From positions 95,834,501 through 95,898,500 of the forward strand of contig CM075346.1 in assembly GCA_037693485.1 (NCBI GenBank): DNA of 64,000 nt, given 5' to 3'. Below the pieces are notes generated by a model. It was not told where the DNA came from. It saw only the letters and a program-made list of their open reading frames with translations, and did not search any database. Positions 13,438 to 23,849 of the stretch are shown here, one piece after another. Within the stretch, counting starts at the first letter, position 1; each line of letters opens with the position of its first letter. This DNA comes from Kitagawia praeruptora. Taxonomy: Eukaryota; Streptophyta; Magnoliopsida; Apiales; Apiaceae. The position numbers and the translations under genes were made by a program.

Positions 13438-13671
13438 GGGCCCGTTTGGATTGGGGGTTGAGAAGGGTCGGGTTCAAATTTAAAAATTCGTTTTTGAGAA
13501 AAATTTTAAAAGTAAAGTGTTAGATTTTGGTAGTTTACGAAAGAATTAAAATAGTATTACATATTAAATCCAAAACCCAACACTTTACTTTTAAAATTTT
13601 CTCAAAAACGAATTTTTAAATTTGAAGGCGAACCAACCCAACCCTTCTCAACCCTCAATCCAAACGAACCC
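13438..13671. mobile_element. Foldback MITE, 234 bp
   Basis: The two halves are nearly complete inverted repeats. The left end is GGGCCCGTTTGGATTG; the right end, reversed, is GGGTTCGTTTGGATTG. Matching continues inward through AAATTTAAAAATTCG and AAAGTAAAGTGTT to a small centre near 13540-13570. The flanking trinucleotide GTA is duplicated (13435-13437, 13672-13674). The GGGCCYGTTTGG start and 3-bp duplication suggest a PIF/Harbinger-type MITE, although the duplication is not the usual TWA. RNA from it would form a long hairpin. Confidence 0.85.
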
Positions 13672-13765
13672 GTAGGTTCCAAAAGGGATCAATTTGGAGA
13701 TTATCTTGGCAAAGTAGCAGTCGCAAAGTTTGTCTCCTAGACGGGCGCAAAATAACAGTTTAATA

Positions 13766-14112
13766 AAACAACAAGACTTACTCAGTTATAATATCACTCA
13801 AAGTGGTGTCTGAGGAGGGTAGATGTACGCAGACCATGCTCATATACAATAGGGAGGCTGTTTCCGAAGGACCCCCGGCCAAGTACAGAATTACAAATAC
13901 AGAAATACAAATACCGAAAGGAAACTTAATACAAACTAGATACAATAGGGAGGCTGTTTCCGAAGGACCCCCAGCCAAGTACAGAATTACAAATACAGAA
14001 ATACAAATACCGAAAGGAAACCTAATACAAACTAGTACAAACTAGGAAACTCACGCACACGCAGGAGTCGAACCCCTGACCTCCTTCAAAGGAGGCCAGT
14101 GGCTCAACCAAG
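13766..14112 (-). mobile_element. Au-type tRNA-derived SINE with internal duplication
   Basis: Short interspersed element in minus orientation, flanked by the perfect 15-bp duplication AATAACAGTTTAATA (13751-13765, 14113-14127). At its 5' end (right side) lie a box A-like TGGTTGAGCCACTGG (about 14093-14108) and box B GGTTCGACTCC (14064-14074), the internal Pol III promoter. The body (CCGGGGGTC..GGAAACAGCCTC..GGTCTGCGTACA) and the short TTGTTG tail match my memory of the Au SINE family of flowering plants. It is longer than usual because a 96-bp segment is duplicated in tandem. Confidence 0.9.
13845..14036. repeat. 96-bp tandem duplication inside the SINE
   Basis: Two copies with a 96-bp period begin at 13845 and 13941, each starting TACAATAGGGAGGCTG. 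They differ at only a few positions (CCCCCGG versus CCCCCAG; AAACTTAAT versus AAACCTAAT). Both copies lie between the SINE's target duplications, so the duplication is part of the element or arose within it. Confidence 0.93.
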
Positions 14113-14127
14113 AATAACAGTTTAATA

Positions 14128-15029
14128 CTACTCACTAATTAAGATAGGGAAATGTTAACAATAGTGGTTATGGTTAAACATTAAATATTTTCATCTTTTC
14201 AACATTAATTTTAGTTATTTAATTGTTTTTAAGTTTTTCAATGCTCTTTTACATCATCAATTCAATTTTCCAAGTAATAATAGTGGACCCCCTGCATTCA
14301 CATTAATTTTCACTAATAAAAAAAATCCCAAATTGCTAAATAATTATATTGAAATTTGTGCAAACTTGATGTATTAAGTGCAAATTTGACATTTTAAATG
14401 TATTTATCCATTTACAATAATGCTTAATCATAGTCCTTAGGACTATGTTTAGCATTACCCTATTTTTAAATGTTCCGATTTTTGCTCCAGTAAAAAGAAA
14501 GAGGCAAACAAAATAAATATTCATGAACAAAATTTATGAAAAAAATAGCAATAAGTGAATTGCAAGTGGGAACTCGATTTAGTATCCAATAATTGGGGTG
14601 TTTGGGTGAACTTTTTCCAGAATAAGTCAACTTATTTTAAGACAAAGTTAGAGATTCCTAATTTTCCAACTTATTTTCCAACTTATTTTTACAACTTATT
14701 GAATCTCAAACATATACTAAATAGTTGTATAAAAAAATTATCAAAATATAAAATTTTTACCCGAAAAATAAGTCCATAAATCCTCAAAATGAGGTTAGCC
14801 AAACAGGCACAATCTATCTATCTATATATATTATAATACCAGGAGATCGAAAATGCACCAGAAGCGTTTAAAATATTTTTCTTAAATTCTCACTTTTTTG
14901 ATTTATTTTATTAAATTCTTTTTTTTTTTTTTGCATTAAGTAGCATCTTAATGGCATATTAATGACATCTTAATAATCATTAATTACATTTATGATTATA
15001 CATATATTATATATATATATATATATATA
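14128..15029. other. AT-rich intergenic stretch with a possible MITE
   Basis: No gene. Between about 14594 and 14811 the ends GGGTGTTTGGGTGAAC and, reversed, GTGCCTGTTTGGCTAACC look like degenerate terminal repeats of a roughly 215-bp MITE, with an iterated CCAACTTATTTT word in its centre (14665-14700). No target duplication is evident, so this is tentative. 15003-15029 is a short (TA)n run into which the next element is inserted. Confidence 0.4.
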
Positions 15030-16146
15030 GGCTCATGCTCAAGGGAGAACCCTTATTATTGAGAGAACCGAGAGATCATCCATCTAACCATTCATTTCAT
15101 TCTGATCTGATGGTTTTAAATAATCAGGCTTTAATATCAAATATTTAAAAAGATTTCCATTTTTTTGTGATAAGGGTAATCTCGGTAATAGAAATATTAC
15201 AATAAAAATATCCATTAATTAATTGATATATGAGTCAAATCCCAATAAACTTGATTGAATTACCAATTTTGAAAGATCATCAACATTAATCATTCAATAT
15301 AATCATATATGAAATAGAATACACACATTGTCTGATATCATATAATATAGAAATTGCTTATACGTATAATTCTTGCTTTGGGAAAAATATGGAGGTTCAT
15401 CAATGGAATTTTTCAACATCAATTTCTTCACGTTCACCATGTTAAGAACAGAGAGATCATGGCTTACAATACCCTCTTACAGATTTCCTTCGATACTTGG
15501 ACAAGCAAAAGGCGAACACGGTCCACACTCCCTGTTTCATCATAAAACCCTGCTTGTCGCAGCCTCCCAAGATCAAGATCTTGAAGACATAATCCTTGAA
15601 CTCCTTGCCAAGAGCATCTCCTGTTTCATAAAAAATATGTACTAACTTATGTTTTTGCATAACACTAAAATTTTTCTCCTTTCTCAGTTAATGCGATGAT
15701 TATATGTCTGGAAAGTTAGATCATAAAACAAAGATGAATACATATTTAAAAGATTCTACTAAATGATTTTTATAAAAAACATTTAAATTTCAAATCAATA
15801 AAAGATAAAATTTGTCATAGAGCACAAATAAATATTGTGTAAAATACCTTGAAGAACACACCTGACGTCAGCAGTGAACAGTAATTTTTTTTTTTGCTGA
15901 ATGGAGCCAAGAATTTTAGACATTTTTTGTATTGGGGTACCCCTAGTTTGATCATTAGATTAGAATGAAATGTTGGATTAGTGTTTAGTTTGTAGTTTGT
16001 AATTAATTTTAGTTTGTAGTGGAGGGTGAGGGTGTATTTGATTAGTGTATGGGTGCCCCTGGCGGGGCCATTTATCTTAATACATCTAATGGCTAGGATT
16101 AGTACCTTAGTTTTCTTCAAAAAATAAGTTCTCTTTTGAGCACTTG

Positions 16147-16148
<2 letters not shown>
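15030..16148. mobile_element. TIR element (about 1.12 kb) inserted in a TA repeat and carrying a host gene fragment
   Basis: The left end GGCTCATGCTCAAGGGAGAAC and the right end, reversed, GGCAAGTGCTCAAAAGAGAAC are imperfect terminal inverted repeats of about 21 bp. Both sides are TA repeats, so a TA target duplication is likely but cannot be proven. The interior is non-coding except for a less AT-rich block at about 15360-15640, read on the minus strand as a ribosomal protein S6 fragment. There is no transposase. The superfamily is uncertain; TA targets suggest a Tc1/mariner-like or related TIR element. Confidence 0.6.
15423..15627 (-). pseudogene. RPS6: Ribosomal protein S6 (eS6) gene fragment
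   Basis: Minus-strand translation gives GDALGKEFKDYVFKI then GGCDKQGFMMKQGVW, closely matching the conserved N-terminal part of eukaryotic 40S protein S6. A shifted frame then reads RVRLLL, another frame RRKSVRG, and a third IVSHDLSVLNMVNVKK, all in the S6 order. The segment between the RLLL and RRKSVRG blocks is missing, and at least two frameshifts are present. This is a captured or processed pseudogene piece covering roughly residues 50-150 of the protein. It lies wholly inside the TIR element. Confidence 0.85.

Positions 16149-16216
<68 letters not shown>
16149..16216. repeat. (TA)n microsatellite, about 34 units
   Basis: Uninterrupted TA dinucleotides directly abut the right end of the TIR element. 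A shorter TA run lies on the other side (about 15003-15029). Together they suggest the element inserted in one TA tract that later changed in length. Confidence 0.97.
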
Positions 16217-16219
<3 letters not shown>

Positions 16220-16567
16220 TTACTTCACATTATTTATAGAAATGATTAACAAACTTTATCTGAGCATTAGCATTATTATTCAAATTTAAAATATTAATTA
16301 CGTGTATAAAATTATGATTATTTTCATGTAAATTAACGACTTAAAATTGTTCGCATTATGTCATTTTTTTATTACATGTTGAAGATTTTTGAAAACTTTT
16401 TTCGGACGATTATAGGACAAACGATCTTAACTTCTAAAACAATTTTTAATCAATAATTGTGAAAATCTTTATAAGTTATGGAAGTATAATCTTTTGGTTA
16501 AAATCCAGAATTTGTATAAAATAATATTGACAGATTTTTTATTTTTTACATAATAAACTCATCACCT
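16217..16567. other. AT-rich intergenic stretch
   Basis: No gene, RNA or repeat boundary recognised. Confidence 0.5.
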
Positions 16568-16841
16568 GTAGGAGGATGGGCTCAACTATTTTTTTTGCGC
16601 AAAAATGGTCCAAATATAAAAATAGACAATGTGATGATCTAACTATTTTTTAAAACAGATGAATGTATTCAGTTTATGATTTAATTAAAACATGATGGTT
16701 GAACAATGTATTTTTAACACAAAAATGACCCAAAAATAAACAAGTATATTTAGACTAATTTAAACGGAATGCAAGCATCTGCTTAAAAAAATATTTGGGT
16801 CATTTTTGTGCAAAAAAAAATAGTTGAGGCCATACTCCTAC
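16568..16841. mobile_element. MITE with about 50-bp terminal inverted repeats, 274 bp
   Basis: The left end is GTAGGAGGATGGGCTCAACT; the right end, reversed, is GTAGGAGTATGGCCTCAACT. Both continue with T8-9, GC(G/A)CAAAAATG and CCAAATA. The interior repeats the ACACAAAAATGACCC word once more near 16720. No coding capacity. I could not find a convincing target duplication, so the superfamily is open. Confidence 0.75.
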
Positions 16842-17786
16842 GATTAAATCTTCTAATTATATAAATTCTTATGCTACTATTGAACATGTATGTTATGAGA
16901 GGGGTGTCGGCTTTCAAAATATTATTTAGTTATATTTAATATTGTAATTGCTACTTTTAATATTTATGATATTTTAAGATTATTAAAACTTTTTGATATA
17001 TAATGAGAGTATTATTCCAAATAATAATTCATACACCTGTTTTAAATCACTTTTTTAAGAAATTTTTAAAACATCAATTAATTTTTAAAACATCATTGAT
17101 AACATTTTGTGAATAGTTTCATAATTTATTTTTAAAATTTTATTTTTTATATAAAAATAGAAATGTTCGATTTTTATAAAAAAATAAATAAAAAAATAAG
17201 TTATGGAATTTTATTTTTTAGGAGCCTTAAAATACGTGTCAAAAAAAACTGTAAATAAATGAGAGGGCCGGAGGGAGTATCTATTACCATATTCAACTCA
17301 AGATTTATGCAAAAAAACAAAACTCAAGATAAAGATTATCAATTTAATGAATGTAAAATTAATTATGATTTTATCCCTATTTTAATGGGTGTGAATTTAC
17401 GATTTTACTCATACTTTTTAAAAAAATATAAAAAAACCATTTTTTAATAATTATGTAAAAAATAGTTAATTTATGTTTGTGTTGGGATTTGAACCACTAA
17501 CTCTTAAACTCATACCTTAATGCAACAATTTATTTTCAATGCCATTTAAATTTTTTTATAAGATAACCACCTCTCTTCTCTTTTTGTCTCATCCTTCTTT
17601 TTTGAGTAAATGAAATGTTTCATATTATTTCTAGAATATTGGATAGATAAAATTATAAAAAATATTTTAATTGATTGAGCATACTCTACAATTCTCTTTT
17701 AACATTTTAGATACTTAATATAGAAAAAAAATTACACTATACTTAATGTAACCGAGTCCAAAAAGAAAAAAAAATTATTTACATGT
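16842..17786. other. AT-rich spacer with a possible Stowaway end
   Basis: No gene. At 17262-17277 the sequence GAGGGCCGGAGGGAG followed by TA is the reverse of CTCCCTCCGGCCCTC, close to the Stowaway MITE terminus CTCCCTCCGTCCC with its TA target. A matching left terminus is not visible, so it may be a truncated copy. The target site of element A, ACATG, ends this stretch (17782-17786). Confidence 0.45.
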
Positions 17787-19085
17787 GAAAGGCATATGAC
17801 TCAGCCTATTTGTAGCTCGAGGACTCAACTCAACTTAAATTAGATTGTAATAAATAAATAATATTATCTGTCACAGGAATCTCAGAAGATGCTATTTGTT
17901 AGAAGAAAAATCAACAAGTCAATCTATAGTTTTGATGTTTTACACTGGAAGAAGATTCAGTTTACTGATCAATCCTCAGTGTGGTATTGAAGCAAGTGGA
18001 TTTATTTGAAGTGACAGAGATTTCTATGAAGACAGTAGTAGTACAGATAATATGAAGAAAGTTAAGAGATGAAATAGACCACAGCTTACGGTCAATATGA
18101 AGAACAGAGATTGGAGTTAGTCGTTTATGAACCAGACCGTGCATCGAGCGTCAACAACTATTCAATGGAAGTTCTTTATTATTCTCAGTGGTTTACAGAA
18201 CAGATTTGGTTCTCAAAGGAGGTATAATAATTCTTTTTAATTAGTTGAATCAAGTAATTAATTTAATTAATAAATTAATTCTCTCTGAATTAATTTATTC
18301 ATTAAAGTAATTATTAGATTAATTAATCAGAATTATTGTATAAAAAGGAATTAAATTAAATGATTAGTTAAAATCATTTGATTTAACAAGGTTATAAAAT
18401 CTGTTCTATTATTACTCTCAAGAGTAATAACGGAGAGTAATAACAGTTATATGTAGAGAGTCATAATGGAGAGTCATATCAAGAGTAATATTGATCTGTC
18501 ATAACAGCTTCTCAGGTGTCATAATGAAGAGTCATAATAGTTCAAGTTGAGTGTCATAATGAAGAGTCATAATGGATTAAAACATGACACAGGGAGGCAG
18601 AAGATATTTACTTATTTGGTTATAAAAGAGACAGAACTCACAGAAGACAAATTACACGAGTACAAGATATTAAAGACTTACAGAAGCTCTCAAACTCTCT
18701 CATCTTTATATCACTGACGAAGCTTTTAATTTTCACAATAAATTCAGTTCAAGCCCCTTGTAATATTCTATCCGCTGGAACTTGTTTATTGATCACTCTT
18801 GTACTACTAGCGAATTAAGTTTCCTAGTTCTTATCTCGATTTTTATTAACTAAATTAGAAAAGTTCATGTCGAATTTTCTAATTTGTTTTTATTAACGTG
18901 GTAATACTCTGTACTGATTTTGTAACAACCATCAAGTTTAATATATCGTTATATTTAACTTGAATTTTGTTTCAATTGATTTCGCTCAAATTTGTCTAAA
19001 CTAAATTTTATTTAACGGACAAATTTCGATAAAAAGGTATAGATTATATTCAACCCCCCCTTCTACAATCTTAACGGACCTAACA
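17787..19085 (+). repeat. Element A 5' LTR (1,299 bp)
   Basis: Promoter-bearing LTR. A TATA box TATAAAAG lies at 18621-18628. Upstream, at about 18417-18585, is a cluster of GAGTAATAAC and GAGTCATAATG words, each present several times. The LTR ends with CAACCCCCCCTTCTAC.. and CCTAACA. The same layout is kept in the 3' LTR. The pyrimidine-rich CCCCCCTTCTACAAT near the LTR end is also shared with element B, which marks the two as relatives. Confidence 0.95.
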
Positions 19086-19087
19086 AT

Positions 19088-19100
19088 TGGTATCCGAGCC
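19088..19100 (+). other. Element A primer-binding site
   Basis: TGGTATCCGAGCC, two bases after the LTR, differs by one base from TGGTATCAGAGCC. That sequence is complementary to the 3' end of plant initiator methionine tRNA, which primes minus-strand synthesis in copia elements. Confidence 0.9.
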
Positions 19101-19183
19101 GTTTGATTGATATACAAATCAAGATCCTATCCTTATTCAATTAAAAATCAAGCTCGAATTTTTAACTCTCTTAAAAATTCATC

Positions 19184-21362
19184 ATGACTTCTAAAGCCAT
19201 TGTTAAGATACCTATCTTTGACAAAGATAATTATGATATGTGGAAGAATAAAATGGAGTTGTTTTTAGATTGTACAAACGTTAAATATTTGGGTGTTTTG
19301 AAAGCCGGACCTAAAACTCCTATGGTCAATGAAGATGAAGTTGAAGCTGAGGGTAAAGTTATGATTCCTGCTAAATCTTATGAAAAGGACCCTGCTACCT
19401 ATACACCTGAGGAAAAGGAGGATGCAGGGCTTGATAAAAACCTGAGACTCATTCTAATAGATTCCCTGGATGATGTGATGTATAGCCATGTGATGAATTG
19501 TAAAACTGCCAAACACATGTGGGAAACTATTGAAACCATTAATGAAGGAACCGATGAAGTCAGGGAGAACAGACTTCAAATCTTAACCTCTGAGTATGAA
19601 CACTTCAGAGCTGGCCCTAATGAAGGCATTCAAGAAGTGTTTGAAAGGTATAATAAAATAATCAACAACTTGCAAATCCATGGCAAGAACTATACACAGA
19701 AGAAGATTAACCTGAAGTTCTTACTGACTATGCCGACTCACCTGGAACACAGGATAACAGCCATAAGAGAATCTCGTGACTTGAATAAAGTTACTCTTGA
19801 AAAACCCTTCGGTATTTTAAAAACCTATGAGTTCGAACAAGTCCAACAGAAAGAGATTCATGGTAAAGGTAGAGTTGCAAGTTCATCTACAGCGCTAGTG
19901 GTTGAGGCTCCTAAGGAAGTGGAAGCTAAGGTTGTTCGACCTTACATCTCAGACAAGGAGCAGACTGAAGTGGAACATGGTCAGACACCAGCTACTCAGG
20001 ATGGAAGTGAGTTTTACTCATTAGAAGAATTGGATCAGTTGGAGGATGATTCCATGGCACTCATGGTGAGACAGTTTGGCAACTTTAGATTCAGGAGAAA
20101 TCCTAAGTTTAAGTTCAAGTCTAATAACAGATTCCAGAGAGGAGGTTCTTCATCCTCCAGTAGCAGAGGTGGATACAAAACTGGGATGACACAGATAGTG
20201 AAGATGAAGAATATGGTAATCTTGCACTAATGGCTAATGGTGACATGCTCACTGATCCTAAACCACAGGTAAAACTTACTGACTCTGAGTTGGTTCGTCA
20301 GTTAGGTGGTTCGTTGGTTAATGCACAAAAACACATTGCTAGATTAAATCTGTTAAATATTGAACTTGAAAATGAAGTGTTAGAACTAAAAAAAGTGCAT
20401 GTTAATCAAGATCAACAAAAAGAAGAAATAACACGACTTAATAGAAGAGAGAAATCCATTCTAGAAGTAGTGACTAAACAACTTTCTAAAATTGCTGAAC
20501 TTGAAATCAAGGTTAGTGCTTGTTTTAATTCTGTTAAAACTTCTAAAGAGTTTTTCAATAAACAAGCTGTAGACCGAACTGTAGGAATAGGGTTTGGTTA
20601 CAACGAAGCTGTTGGATTGTTAGGCATAAATACCCCTAACCTTGTTAGTGCTAAAGAAAGGGGTATACCATATGTGCTTAAGAATGTTGAAGATCCACTC
20701 TTTAAGAAGTCGATTGCAGAACCTCTAAACTTCACTTCTATCATTATTCAAGAAGAGATGCGTAATGAGGACAGTGCAAATGGCATGGTCCTTGATAATG
20801 TTGAATCTGTTAAGGAACCAGTTAAGGTTGTTTATTCAACCAGTTCATCTAAAACTGGGTTAAGTGGTAACAAGTTAAAAAAGAACAATAACATGTCTAA
20901 CATGCATACCATGCCTATCATTGATGTTTCTCATAAAGCATGTGGTGTTATCAATTGTATGTCTTGTGCTTTTAATGTAATGTCTGCTTACTTTAATGGT
21001 AATCAAGCATGTGTTGGTAAGACTGCTCCTCGATAACATATGAATAGGAATAAAAATGTTAGATCAAAGACTGCTAGTCCTCCTCAAGTTATGAGAGAGA
21101 CATTTGTATCAAAGCTTAAACAGACTTTTGGTAAGGCTGATTACAAGGTCAAATGTCCAGTCAATGAAACAAATGTTATTGCTACTAAAGAAACATGAAT
21201 ACCCAAGATAAAACAAAAGATTGTCAAATCTGTTTATAGGGTTAAATGTTTGTTGGTTAATGGTGAAATTGGTGTCAAGGTTAAAATGTTGTTTTGCCTG
21301 ACAAAGGCCAATTCTTTAAGTATTCTGGACCTAATCAGATTTGGGTTCCGAAGAAGGTTTAA
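19184..21362 (+). pseudogene. Element A gag (capsid), zinc knuckle deleted, frameshifted
   Basis: Starts MTSKAIVKIPIFDKDNYDMW, the usual copia Gag opening. The UBN2-like capsid region follows (AKHMWETIE, NLQIHGKNYTQKKINLKFL). Near 20175 the Ser/Gly/Arg-rich segment RGGYKTG runs straight into what was DDTDSEDEEYG in another frame. The CCHC zinc knuckle expected between these two segments is absent, so a deletion removed the RNA-binding knuckle and shifted the frame. The following coiled-coil region (20230-21036) is acidic and Leu/Lys-rich. Further lesions are a stop at 21034-21036, another near 21196, and a frameshift near 21285. The frame finally reaches IWVPKK and stops at TAA 21360-21362. 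Confidence 0.9.
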
Positions 21363-23299
21363 CCTATTTGTCATTGCAGGGTGTGAAACAGGTTGAACGA
21401 GTGACCTGGATCTTGGACAGTGGATGTTCAAGGCATATGACTGGAGACAGAACCCTGCTGACAAATGTGGTTGAGAAGGCCGGCCCAGTTGTTACCTTTG
21501 GAGATAACAGCATAGGTACAACTGATGGATATGGTAGATTGGAAGCTGGAAATGTTATCATTGATGAAGTGTCTTTTGTGAAAGGACTTGAGCACAATCT
21601 GTTAAGTATCAGTCAATTTTATGACAAAGGATTCGAGGCTTACTTCAATAAGTAGAATTGTCTGATCTCACACAAGAGACATGAACAACCATCTCTTACA
21701 GGAGTCAGAAAAGGCAATCTGTACGTGGCCAATTTGAACACTGGAAGCACTGAAGAAATCAACTGCTTCTATTCTAAAGCATCTATAGATGAAAGTTGGC
21801 TATGGCACAAGAAACTCTCTCACCTTAATTTCAAGACAATGAATTCTCTAGTTAAAAGAGAACTGGTGAGAGGTTTACCTTCAATGGAATTCACTCAAGA
21901 AGGACTCTGTGATGCCTGTCAAAAAGGCAAATTGAAAACAGCAACTCACAGGAGCACTGACACATCATCAATAACTGAACCTCTACAACTGTTGCACATG
22001 GATCTGTTCAGTCCAGTTAATGTGATGTCTATGTCAAAGAAAAGATATGCTCTCGTGATTGTTGATGACTACTCAAAGTACACATGGGTTTTATTTCTGA
22101 ATTCCAAAGATGAAACTCCACAGTTAGTGATTGATCACATCAAGTTGATTGAGATGGAGTACAAGAATCCAATAAGAGCAATAAGGTCAGACAATGGAAC
22201 TGAATTTAAGAATGCAGTTCTAAATGATTTTTGTACTGAAAAGGGAATAACAAGGCAGTACTCAGCCCCGAGAACTCCTCAGCAAAATGGGGTAGTAGAA
22301 AGAAAGAATAGAACCTTGATTGAAGCTGCACGTACTATGTTAAGTGAATCAAGGCTTCCCTTGTACTTTTGGGCTGAAGCTGTCAATACTGCATGTTATA
22401 CCCAGAATCGAACTCTAATTAACAAAGACTTGATGAAGACCCCCTATGAAATAATGTATGAGAAGAGACCAACACTCAAGTACTTTCATGTATTTGGAGC
22501 AAAATGCTTTGTGCTTAAAGATGGAGATGATCGTGGTGGAAAATTTGAGGCCAAAGCACATGAAGCAATTTTTATTGGTTATTCAAGAAGAGCTTACAGG
22601 GTGTATGTGATTGATCATCAGACAATGCTTGAAAGTGTCAATGTATCATTTGATGACACTAAACTTCCTAGTATCCAAACGGAGGATCCATCTGAAAAGT
22701 TATCTTTCGATGATATGACAGACTCCGATTCAGATGGTGACAACCAACCTGATGTTGTTGCTAATGATAACAGTAATAATGATGATAATGATCAGGGTGG
22801 TGGTGGTGGAAACAATGATCAGACTGGAGATACCACTGACACTCCTGAACATTCATCTAGTCAAACTGGCAACAACTCAGGGGGAGATGATGAAGGATCA
22901 GCTGGTCATACTCAACATCATAATGAAGAACAAGGCGAATCATCAAGGTCAAATCTTCCCAGACAGACTGTTTGGAATAGAGCTCATCCTTTTGAGTTGA
23001 TCGTTGGTGATCCAGATGTTGGTGTAAAAACTAGAAGGAGCTATCAAAATCAATGTAATTATTCTGGGTTTCTGTCAGCAATGGAACCTAAGAAAACAGA
23101 AGAAGCTCTTTCTGATCCTGATTGGGTGATTGCTATGCAAGATGAGCTCAATCAATTTAAACAACAAGAAGTATGGAAGCTGGTACCCAGACCTAATGAC
23201 AAGAAAGCAGTTGATACCAGGTGGGTATTCCGAAACAAACTTGATGAAGATGGCATTGTAACTAGAAACAAAGCAAGACTGGTTGCTATAGGTTATTCC
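21341..23299 (+). pseudogene. Element A pol, 5' part: protease, integrase, start of RT
   Basis: Retroviral-type aspartic protease motif DSGCSRHMTGD, then a TAG at 21653-21655. Integrase follows: zinc-binding H..H (HKKLSHLN) and CDACQKGK, catalytic core HMDLFSPV, VIVDDYSKYTW, RSDNGTEF and ERKNRTLIEAARTML. The acidic, Asn/Gly-rich linker (22680-22960) holds one GGGGGAG. Reverse transcriptase starts at DPDWVIAMQDELNQF and WKLVPRP, and is cut at 23299 in the GYS codon run by element B. The first codon after B's second ATTCC copy (36443) continues the same frame, so the insertion was clean. Confidence 0.95.
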
Positions 23300-23800
23300 T
23301 GTTAGATATTGATTCAAGTGATGATCAAGATCTGGGCATTACTGATCAGATACTGATGCTGACGTCATCAGTAATACAACGTCAGTATTGGACAATCATC
23401 AGGATTAGAAGCTGGTCAGTATTTTGTGAAGATTCTCATCAGACCAGAGATCAAGGAAGATTGATATGTCGGTTCCTAGATTGTAGGAATGCAGCTATCA
23501 TACAAGATATGCATTCAGAGATATATGTAATTGATTTAGAATATCTTGTAATTGATAGTGTAACTGTGTACTCTATATAAACACAGTTTAGGTTTTACAT
23601 TAGAGTAATCGCATATACGATTTATCTTGTAACCTAGCAGCTCTTAAGAACATAAGAATTTCTTAAGAGAGTTTTGTAACAGTTTTATATCAGATTTAAT
23701 AAAGCTGTTATTGATTCATACTTGTGTTATTTGTTTAAGTCGAAAATCTTATACAATTGTATCCAACCCCCCTTCTACAATTGTTATTTACTGGGCAACA
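23300..23800 (+). repeat. Element B 5' LTR (501 bp)
   Basis: Starts TGTTAGATATTG and ends GGGCAACA. It contains a TGACGTCA palindrome (23360-23367) and an ACGTCA half site (23379-23384), which resemble bZIP/TGA-factor (as-1-like) sites. TATATAA lies at 23574-23580, followed by a leader with CCTAGCAGCTCTTAAG. The end CCCCCCTTCTACAATTGTTATTTACTGG.. resembles that of element A. Confidence 0.95.
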
Positions 23801-23802
23801 AT

Positions 23803-23814
23803 TGGTATCAGAGC
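23803..23814 (+). other. Element B primer-binding site
   Basis: TGGTATCAGAGC, two bases after the LTR, is the exact complement of the 3' end of plant initiator methionine tRNA. Confidence 0.95.
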
Positions 23815-23849
23815 GAAACTGATTAATATTAATCAGAAACGATCTTAAG

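Noticed and set aside
13803..14045. ORFs with a repeated peptide within the SINE
   Set aside because: They arise from the 96-bp tandem duplication of a non-coding Pol III element.
17259..17447. 62-codon ORF near 17.3 kb as a small gene
   Set aside because: Lys/Asn/Tyr/Phe-rich as expected of random AT-rich DNA, and it begins inside a Stowaway-like end.
18417..18585. Possible CRISPR-like array in the LTR of element A
   Set aside because: The repeats are short, degenerate and unevenly spaced, and the genome is a plant; they fit clustered promoter motifs.
21357..21379. A 23-nt intron GTTTAA...TTGCAG that would restore the gag-pol frame in element A
   Set aside because: Far shorter than known plant introns. 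The acceptor-like site is kept as a finding, but a donor further upstream would be needed.
22734..23000. Met/Ile/Val-rich 88-codon ORF in element A
   Set aside because: An out-of-frame reading of the Asp/Asn/Gly-rich integrase-RT linker.
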